DNA of 9,019 nucleotides from assembly GCA_003453735.1 (NCBI GenBank), contig DMNE01000297.1, forward strand, positions 2,711-11,729. The letters run 5' to 3'. A model generated the notes under the pieces. It was not told where the DNA came from. It saw nothing but the letters and a program-made list of their open reading frames with translations, and did not search any database. Of this stretch, positions 5,145-9,019 are shown piece after piece. How positions within the stretch are numbered: the stretch's first letter is position 1; the number at the start of each line of letters is the position of its first letter. The DNA comes from Nitrospiraceae bacterium. Lineage in GTDB: Bacteria; Nitrospirota; Thermodesulfovibrionia; Thermodesulfovibrionales; UBA9159. A program made the translations under genes and the position numbers.

Positions 5145-5211
5145 ATTCCCCGCCGCAAGCAGCGGGGTATCTTAGCGGTATGATTCCATCTTGCGCCGCA
5201 AGCGGCGGGGA
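5145..5211. repeat. two copies of a GC-rich palindromic dispersed repeat
   Basis: Copy 1 (5148-5167, CCCCGCCGCAAGCAGCGGGG) folds into a 6-bp stem, a C/A mismatch, then two more pairs around a CAAG loop. Copy 2 (5194-5207, CGCCGCAAGCGGCG, followed by GGG to 5210) keeps the same core and loop but has lost its outer 5' C run. Read in frame, copy 1 gives IPRRKQRGI, a string I recall as a spurious tail on many hypothetical proteins of sulfate-reducing and related bacteria. This indicates a REP-like element rather than coding sequence. Two adjacent copies in a region of decayed genes fit that view. Confidence 0.6.
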
Positions 5212-5297
5212 ATTATACCCAAACAGAGAATTAAAACAATGGATCTCCGCAGCACCCACGCGATTTTTCGAGCCAACGGAGGCTTGTTCAAAATGGG

Positions 5298-5311
5298 CGC
5301 CTCGACAGGCG
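5298..5311. repeat. short GC-rich hairpin
   Basis: CGCCT (5298-5302) and AGGCG (5307-5311) form a perfect 5-bp stem with a CGAC tetraloop. It lies in the non-coding stretch after the palindromic repeats. The function is unknown. Confidence 0.3.
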
Positions 5312-5420
5312 TTCGGGCGTCCCCTCGGCTTCATAGTCTCAGGGCATGCTCACCACGTCTATACTCCGGCTCCCGTACCTAAGTTGTTCCCTCGGCTCGA
5401 TAACGTCTCGGGAATGCCGC

Positions 5421-5441
5421 AGAGAAAGCTTTTCTCTTCTT
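5421..5441 (+). terminator. weak AT-rich hairpin, possible terminator
   Basis: AGAGAAA (5421-5427) and TTTCTCT (5431-5437) form a 7-bp perfect stem with a 3-base loop, followed by TCTTT on the + strand. On the - strand the A-rich 5' flank reverses to give a T-run upstream rather than downstream. The stem has only three G-C pairs, so it would be a weak terminator at best. Confidence 0.3.
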
Positions 5442-5592
5442 TAAAAACCTTCTACTTAATACTACCACTAAATCCTCCTTAGGACCAAGCTGAAGAATAA
5501 GAGGCTTACAGTAGAAAGCATGGAATTACGTAAAGAGATCGGAAATTATTCTCCATTTCTCTCTATATCGACGTTTATTGAAGAAAAAGCCT

Positions 5593-6261
5593 TTAAGATT
5601 CTCTATTTCTTTCTTCTTGATAAACCTTTTTCTTGCCCTTTAGAAATATTGCTCTCGCATTCCCCCTCATAAGCTGAAGTTCCTCTACATCGAATCCTAC
5701 ACCCTCGACAAGAGATTGAAGTTCGTCGGGAGAAAAATTCCTTAGGCCCCATAGTGGCGGCATGCCGAATGTTAAAAGATACCTGATGCCTATTTGCATC
5801 TTTTCAAACCAGTTCATGCCATAATCGGTGTAAGAGACGACAATGAGCAACCCCCCATCTTTTAAGATCCGCCGACTTTCTGTGAGGGCCTTGAGAGGAT
5901 CTTCGACAACATGCAGTAAGTTTGCCATAAGTACCGTGTCAAAGTTGCCTGACGGATAAGAAGTGCTTTCACAATCGACTTTTTGCAAGGTCACATTCTG
6001 AAATTCTTCTAAGGGCACCTTTGCCGCTTCCAGCATCTCATCGGAAAGATCAGTCGCAAGAACATGATGTGCGTTTTTAGCAATTGCCTTCGTGAAATAG
6101 CCTGTTCCGCATCCAAGTTCAATAACTTCTCCCAAATCATGTTCCTCGGATAGTCTCTTGAGAAGTGATCGGCGTAAGCTCTTTCCCACGACATACTCTG
6201 TGTAGTTGTCATAAGTCAGTGCATATTTACTCCAATATCTTTCTTTCTTAAACTCTGACAT
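5593..6261 (-). CDS. class I SAM-dependent methyltransferase (UbiE-like)
   Basis: A 222-residue soluble protein with a complete class I methyltransferase core. Motif I, VIELGCGTGYF (46-56), binds AdoMet; the acidic end of strand 2 is ATDLS (69-73, D71). VDCES (95-99) and NFDTVLMANLLHVVEDP (106-122) follow, then RILKDGGLLIVVSYTD (131-146). The N-terminal YWSKYALTYDNY is typical of UbiE/Coq5-type and related small-molecule methyltransferases. The C-terminal region (MPPLWGLRNFSPDELQSLVE, 167-186) is the usual variable substrate lid. It lacks the Cys-rich features of ArsM, so I do not assign it to arsenic methylation although arsS is about 2 kb away. The substrate is unknown. The start is ATG at 6261, with a G-rich stretch (GGGGGTG) roughly ten bases upstream as a poor ribosome site. 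It stands alone on the - strand. Confidence 0.88.
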   Translation of the reverse strand: MSEFKKERYWSKYALTYDNYTEYVVGKSLRRSLLKRLSEEHDLGEVIELGCGTGYFTKAIAKNAHHVLATDLSDEMLEAAKVPLEEFQNVTLQKVDCESTSYPSGNFDTVLMANLLHVVEDPLKALTESRRILKDGGLLIVVSYTDYGMNWFEKMQIGIRYLLTFGMPPLWGLRNFSPDELQSLVEGVGFDVEELQLMRGNARAIFLKGKKKVYQEERNRES

Positions 6262-6285
6262 GTGGTGTCCGCACCCCCAGCAATA

Positions 6286-6314
6286 TTGTAAAGACGAAGA
6301 CAGTTGCCTATAAG
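6286..6314 (+). promoter_or_regulatory. possible + strand promoter
   Basis: TTGTAA (6286-6291) and TATAAG (6309-6314) are separated by 17 bases; the boxes match consensus 4/6 and 5/6. The start point would fall at about 6321, the GTG of the 42-codon frame below. There is no other gene for it to serve on this strand. Confidence 0.3.
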
Positions 6315-6320
6315 ATCAGT

Positions 6321-6449
6321 GTGAAAATCCTTTTTTTGTCAGTAATACTTGTTCATAATGGCTGGCGGTCCCTGTGGTCTGGCGTCCTTGAAGAGCTGTT
6401 GGACCTGGAAGTGTCTGAGATATTCCCAACTAGGCAGCAGTTTTCTTAA
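6321..6449 (+). CDS. possible 42-residue ORF, unassigned
   Basis: GTG at 6321 opens MKILFLSVILVHNGWRSLWS and ends at TAA 6447-6449. The N-terminus is hydrophobic; the second half is amphipathic and acidic (LEELLDLEVSEIFP). No Shine-Dalgarno is present, but the promoter-like boxes at 6286-6314 would place the start point on the GTG. It could be a small leaderless gene, the end of a degraded gene, or chance. I recognise no family. Confidence 0.22.
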   Translation: MKILFLSVILVHNGWRSLWSGVLEELLDLEVSEIFPTRQQFS

Positions 6450-6466
6450 GTTTGCGCTACAAAATA

Positions 6467-6675
6467 TCATTCAGCGGCTAGCCGAGCCACCTCTTGCAAC
6501 GTTCTCGGCTCTTTAAAGAGATGTGTGGCGCCCAGAACTATCTCCAGTCGTTTTTCAGTCTTTATCATGTCGACGCCGGTCGCATCACTCTCAAGGCGCT
6601 TACTCAGATTGCCAGCGTAGAGAACTAAGAAATGACGACTATAAACTGCAAGACAAGGATTAAGATCACGTCACG
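6467..6675 (-). pseudogene. alpha/beta hydrolase (dienelactone hydrolase-like) C-terminal remnant
   Basis: On the - strand an open frame of about 69 codons ends at TGA 6467-6469. Its last 30 residues, KRLEIVLGATHLFKEPRTLQ followed by EVARLAAE, match the C-terminus of dienelactone hydrolase-like alpha/beta hydrolases, which I know also as the end of phosphoribosyltransferase-hydrolase fusions (GATHLFEEPGALEEVARLA). The His of GATHLF is the catalytic His of that fold. Upstream the frame still recalls the family (AVYSRHF...YAGNL), but the nucleophile and acid regions are missing, and the expected strand before KRL is disrupted. There is no start or ribosome site. It begins within a few bases of the stop of the molybdopterin-binding protein gene, so it may still be co-transcribed as a non-coding tail. 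Confidence 0.6.
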
Positions 6676-6677
6676 CC

Positions 6678-7787
6678 CTACTTTCCGAAAGGACAGACCG
6701 GATAATTACACGTCTCGCACTTCATGCACAATCCCCCATGACCGAGTTCGGCAAGTTCTTTTCTGTCTATCCTCTCGCCAGCGAGAACTTTTGGAAGAAT
6801 TAGGTCAAAGATAGTAGTCTTTGCATATATCCCGCAGGCCGGAATTCCCAGTATAGGGATTGGAATAGGGAGACCGGGTTCAGTAGCCTCTGAATCCGAA
6901 GTACTAATTCCTCCTTCCATATAGGCTACAAGGAACATCGCACCAGGAAGAACTGCCGAGCCATACACAATATCAGATGCCCCCAAATTTTTTATCGCAA
7001 AGCGGGTAACATCATCCGGGTCAACAGACATTCCACCAGTAGTAATGAGGATGTTCGCACCCGCGTTTATCAGCTCTCTCAGTCTGGATGTTATAAATGA
7101 TTCATCATCTGGTGCGTAGTATGTGCCGACGATTTCTCCGCCAACTGCCTCTATCTTTTCAGTAATGACCCGAGCAAAGGCATCTTTTATCACGCCATAA
7201 AAAACCTCATTCCCTGTGATGACCACACCGGCCTTCGGCTGTTTGATTCCTTTGATATGAATGATTTTCCCAGACTGCTCGGCAATCCTGATAGCCGAAC
7301 GCACGACATCTTTCTTAACGATCAATGGGAGAGCCTTTGTGCCTGCAACCGTCTGGCCTCTTTTCACAACCGTGTTATTATGCAACGTTGCACACATCAC
7401 ATCACCGAGCATATTGAATGCCAGCAGAGCTTCTCTATTAATCTTGAGAAGTCCGTCCGTTTCGGCGATGATATTAATTTTCCCCTCTTTCGGTTCGCCT
7501 TGAATGCATACACCCTGTCCCATAAGAGCGTTCGCAAGAGCATAGGCTGCTTCGTCTTCGTGCATCTCATCATCCGAGAGATTCAGCACAAAAAGGTTTT
7601 CCTTTCCTAGCCTCTGAAGATGGCAAACATCTTCTTCTCTAATGACATGTCCCCTTCTGAAGGCCGTTTTTTTGAACTTTCCTGGTTCTATCTCTGTTAT
7701 ATCATGGGCAAGGACAGTCCCTATAGCCGCTTTGACAGCTATTTTTTTCGCTGAATGGTTTCGATTTTCGTGAGAGATGTTACACAT
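6678..7787 (-). CDS. molybdopterin-binding protein, MoeA-like, with C-terminal Cys cluster
   Basis: A 369-residue protein of the MoCF/MoeA group, which binds molybdopterin or inserts Mo/W into it. The N-terminal part (15-70) has AIGTVLAHDITEI and FRRGHVIREEDVCHLQRLGK, as in MoeA-type and SAF-like domains. The MoCF core carries VVITGNEVFYG (188-198), the signature ILITTGGMSVDPDDV (246-260), and GIPACGIY (314-321). The tail ends C354-x2-C357-x2-C360-x4-C365 (LCMKCETCNYPVC), a likely metal or Fe-S site absent from classical MoeA. The start is ATG at 7787 with GAGGAGG (7794-7800) six bases upstream, the strongest ribosome site of this operon. It is third in the fmdE-modE-type cluster, 17 bp behind the regulator. 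The exact reaction is not assignable. The context favours cofactor handling or metal sensing for a molybdo- or tungsto-enzyme. Confidence 0.88.
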   Translation of the reverse strand: MCNISHENRNHSAKKIAVKAAIGTVLAHDITEIEPGKFKKTAFRRGHVIREEDVCHLQRLGKENLFVLNLSDDEMHEDEAAYALANALMGQGVCIQGEPKEGKINIIAETDGLLKINREALLAFNMLGDVMCATLHNNTVVKRGQTVAGTKALPLIVKKDVVRSAIRIAEQSGKIIHIKGIKQPKAGVVITGNEVFYGVIKDAFARVITEKIEAVGGEIVGTYYAPDDESFITSRLRELINAGANILITTGGMSVDPDDVTRFAIKNLGASDIVYGSAVLPGAMFLVAYMEGGISTSDSEATEPGLPIPIPILGIPACGIYAKTTIFDLILPKVLAGERIDRKELAELGHGGLCMKCETCNYPVCPFGK

Positions 7788-7804
7788 GCAAAGCCTCCTC
7801 TATA

Positions 7805-8146
7805 TCATGCCTTGAACACCTGGTTAAATCGTCTGTCGACGAGTTCTCTTATGCCATGTTCGAGTGCCGCGTACTTCTCCAGAAATTCTCTTGCGTCCTT
7901 TGTGAGTGATGCCCCTCCTCCATTCCTGCCACCCGTCTGTCTGTTGACGAGCCTAAAACCGAGTCGTTCTTCCATCGCCTTTATAAATCCCCAGGCTTTT
8001 CTGTAAGATATATTTATTTCCTTTGCAGCCTGGTTTATCGAACCGTATTTCTCTATAGCCTCAAGCAAGAATCTTCTGCCCCGTCCGAAAACAGGATTTC
8101 CATCAACCTCGATCCAAAGCTTCGATTTAATCTTTAAGTCCGTCAT
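7805..8146 (-). CDS. ModE-type (LysR-like) winged HTH regulator without molybdate-binding domain
   Basis: A 113-residue protein consisting only of the ModE N-terminal DNA-binding domain. Counted from the ATG, it runs LWIEVDGNPVFGRGRRFLLE, then YGSINQAAKEINISYRKAWG (the helix-turn-helix). LGFRLVNRQTGGRNGGGASL follows, the wing typical of ModE. Escherichia coli ModE is about 260 residues with two molybdate-binding TOBE-type domains; these are missing here. Such stand-alone HTH forms are common in anaerobes. The ATG at 8146 is preferred because it fits the family start. An in-frame TTG at 8164 would add six residues, and neither has a good ribosome site. It lies between the FmdE-like gene (33 bp upstream) and the molybdopterin-binding gene (17 bp downstream). 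It probably controls this operon or a molybdoenzyme in response to metal or cofactor status. Confidence 0.88.
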   Translation of the reverse strand: MTDLKIKSKLWIEVDGNPVFGRGRRFLLEAIEKYGSINQAAKEINISYRKAWGFIKAMEERLGFRLVNRQTGGRNGGGASLTKDAREFLEKYAALEHGIRELVDRRFNQVFKA

Positions 8147-8179
8147 CAAAACCGTTATGGACAAGTTGCATAACGCATC

Positions 8180-8785
8180 TCAGAAAATATCCCTTCTGGT
8201 ATGTTCATAATATCCTGAGCCCGCACAAGGCCTGCACAAGATTTTTCCTCTCCTGCAAACTTCACGCAAATCTTGCACACATTCTCCGCAATTATCGCAT
8301 TGCACTCTCCTGATCGGTCTGCCCGGCATGTCTTCTGGATTTAACTTCACTGAGACTTCCATCACATCAAAGAGGGCATCATTTGGTATGACCTTGTATG
8401 CCTCAAGCTGGGCAGAATATTTATTCTCTATCTCGGGAAAATACTCCTCTGCCGTCTGTCTTGACTCCTCTTTTACGATAACTCTCACTGCCCTGCCTGT
8501 CTTCTGATTCAAAAAAGTTGCAGCCATCTTCCCATAGTCCATGAACTTCATGGTTCTTCGTCCAAGACTGCATCCTGTTACCGATTGAATGGCATCAGTG
8601 GCGCACCTGTCCAGTTCAACAAAAACAAACAAGTTCTTTCTATCCCTTCCTCGTGGATCTTCGATCCCCACTGCTCTTAGCCCCAATACGGACATCCTCA
8701 CACCAAGAACCTGACCGGGGCAAAGATGCCCGTGTATCTTTAGAGATTCCTCAAGAAGAAATTCAAAATCTATATCAGACGTCAT
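8180..8785 (-). CDS. fmdE: FmdE-family protein with C-terminal zinc ribbon
   Basis: A 201-residue protein of the FmdE/GSU2270-like family, named after a gene in the molybdenum formylmethanofuran dehydrogenase operon of methanogens but widespread in anaerobic bacteria. The N-terminal domain has HGHLCPGQVLGVRMS (18-32), with the invariant H-G-H-x-C-P-G. ELDRCATDAIQSVTGCSLGR (57-76) follows, carrying C61 and C72 for metal or thiol chemistry. The C-terminal zinc ribbon uses C163-x2-C166 and C184-x2-C187. This family usually accompanies formate or formylmethanofuran dehydrogenases and molybdenum cofactor genes; its molecular role is not established. The start is ATG at 8785, preceded by a GGGGGG run two bases upstream. 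It begins 67 bp after the partial gene at the right edge and leads the set fmdE, ModE-type, MoeA-like. Confidence 0.88.
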   Translation of the reverse strand: MTSDIDFEFLLEESLKIHGHLCPGQVLGVRMSVLGLRAVGIEDPRGRDRKNLFVFVELDRCATDAIQSVTGCSLGRRTMKFMDYGKMAATFLNQKTGRAVRVIVKEESRQTAEEYFPEIENKYSAQLEAYKVIPNDALFDVMEVSVKLNPEDMPGRPIRRVQCDNCGECVQDLREVCRRGKILCRPCAGSGYYEHTRRDIF

Positions 8786-8834
8786 ATCCCCCCACTAAGT
8801 AACTCTCCGCAAGAGATTTTTTCCCCTATATATC

Positions 8835-8842
8835 GTTATAAC
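8835..8842. promoter_or_regulatory. GTTATAAC palindrome upstream of fmdE (candidate ModE-type site)
   Basis: In the 67-bp gap before fmdE, GTTATAAC is a perfect 8-bp palindrome preceded by TATATATC. The composition recalls the CGTTATA/TATAACG half-sites bound by ModE proteins, and a ModE-type gene lies in this operon. A -10-like TATAAC is read on the - strand across the same bases, but I see no matching -35 box. The assignment is tentative. Confidence 0.3.
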
Positions 8843-8852
8843 TATGCATGCT

Positions 8853-9019
8853 CTATGTGGCCTTGTTGAAATTCATGGTGTCTTCAAAAAAAGTTTCTAA
8901 TAGGTCCGAGGGCTCTTCTTCATTGGAAAATTTCAGTTCATGCTTTTCGTACAATTCCCTCACATTTAGGGGCTCATTAGCGCCACTGTCAGTGTGACCT
9001 GCTATCGAAAAGGTGCGCA
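8853..9019 (-). CDS. unidentified protein, C-terminal 54 residues (partial)
   Basis: On the - strand an open frame enters from the right edge and ends at TAG 8853-8855. The visible part reads RTFSIAGHTDSGANEPLNVR, then an acidic, helical tail (KHELKFSNEEEPSDLLETFFED). GHTDS resembles the OmpA peptidoglycan-binding motif, but the L-S-x-x-R-A that must follow is missing, so I do not assign it. The normal amino-acid composition and the close 67-bp spacing to fmdE suggest a real gene in the same operon. The family cannot be told from this piece. Confidence 0.55.
   Translation of the reverse strand, partial: RTFSIAGHTDSGANEPLNVRELYEKHELKFSNEEEPSDLLETFFEDTMNFNKAT

Larger units (their letters stand above)
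4871..5592. other. 722-bp region of remnants and repeats without an intact gene
   Basis: This stretch holds the orphan - strand ribosome site, the signal-peptide-like ORF, the two palindromic repeats, a short hairpin and a weak terminator-like hairpin. Frames on both strands at 5128-5482 are up to 100 codons long, but they run through the palindromes, are rich in Arg, Pro, Ser and Cys, and lack ribosome sites, so I do not call them. From about 5440 to 5592 I see only AT-rich spacer before the methyltransferase stop. Confidence 0.5.

Noticed and set aside
5128..5482. Overlapping frames of 63-100 codons on both strands
   Set aside because: They run through palindromic repeats, are rich in Arg/Pro/Ser/Cys, and lack ribosome sites.
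5593..6261. Methyltransferase as ArsM
   Set aside because: It has UbiE-like motifs and lacks the conserved Cys layout of arsenite methyltransferases.
1..9019. CRISPR arrays, tRNA or rRNA genes
   Set aside because: No regularly spaced short repeats with unique spacers, and no cloverleaf or rRNA-like segment seen on either strand.

Overview
This is an environmental-type bacterial window of mid GC content. The gene set fits an anaerobic or microaerophilic lineage such as Desulfobacterota ('Deltaproteobacteria') or Nitrospirota. It includes a selenocysteine-type ArsS, an FmdE/ModE/molybdopterin-binding cluster, a GT9 glycosyltransferase, TPR repeats, and a dispersed palindrome that reads IPRRKQRGI. 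The taxonomic placement is inference from gene content; no rRNA or marker gene is present.

Left part (1-2038): a decayed TPR gene (one base deleted, one in-frame stop), then a 62-residue single-span membrane protein on the + strand. That small gene has a very good sigma-70 promoter overlapped by a duplicated dyad. Convergent to it on the - strand is an intact GT9 (heptosyltransferase-like) gene.

Middle part (2039-3923): a two-gene arsenosugar operon on the - strand, consisting of an AhpD/CMD-like peroxidase-like protein followed by the radical SAM protein ArsS. It has its own clear promoter. The apparent stop of arsS is a UGA at the position where I recall relatives carrying Cys or Sec. The frame stays open for 12 more codons, and an excellent bacterial SECIS hairpin begins 18 nt after the UGA. 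I therefore annotate ArsS as a selenoprotein of 324 residues that ordinary ORF calling truncates to 311. This is the most important observation in the window. A 27-codon remnant of a tyrosine recombinase C-terminus lies just downstream.

Decayed part (3948-5592 and 6262-6677): a gene graveyard around a few intact genes. It holds the N-terminus of a short-chain dehydrogenase (-), the HKD-motif end of a phospholipase D-like protein (+), a short signal-peptide-like ORF, two copies of a GC-rich palindrome, and the C-terminus of an alpha/beta hydrolase (-). Intact genes here are a 118-residue conserved-looking protein of unknown function (+) and a class I SAM methyltransferase (-).

Right part (6678-9019): a tightly packed - strand cluster. 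It is read in the order partial unknown gene (enters from the right edge), FmdE-family protein with zinc ribbon, ModE-type HTH regulator without a metal-binding domain, and MoeA-like molybdopterin-binding protein with a Cys-rich tail. Together these look like a molybdenum/tungsten cofactor sensing or handling module. Both this module and the ArsS selenoprotein would suit a cell that uses Mo/W and selenium-dependent redox enzymes.
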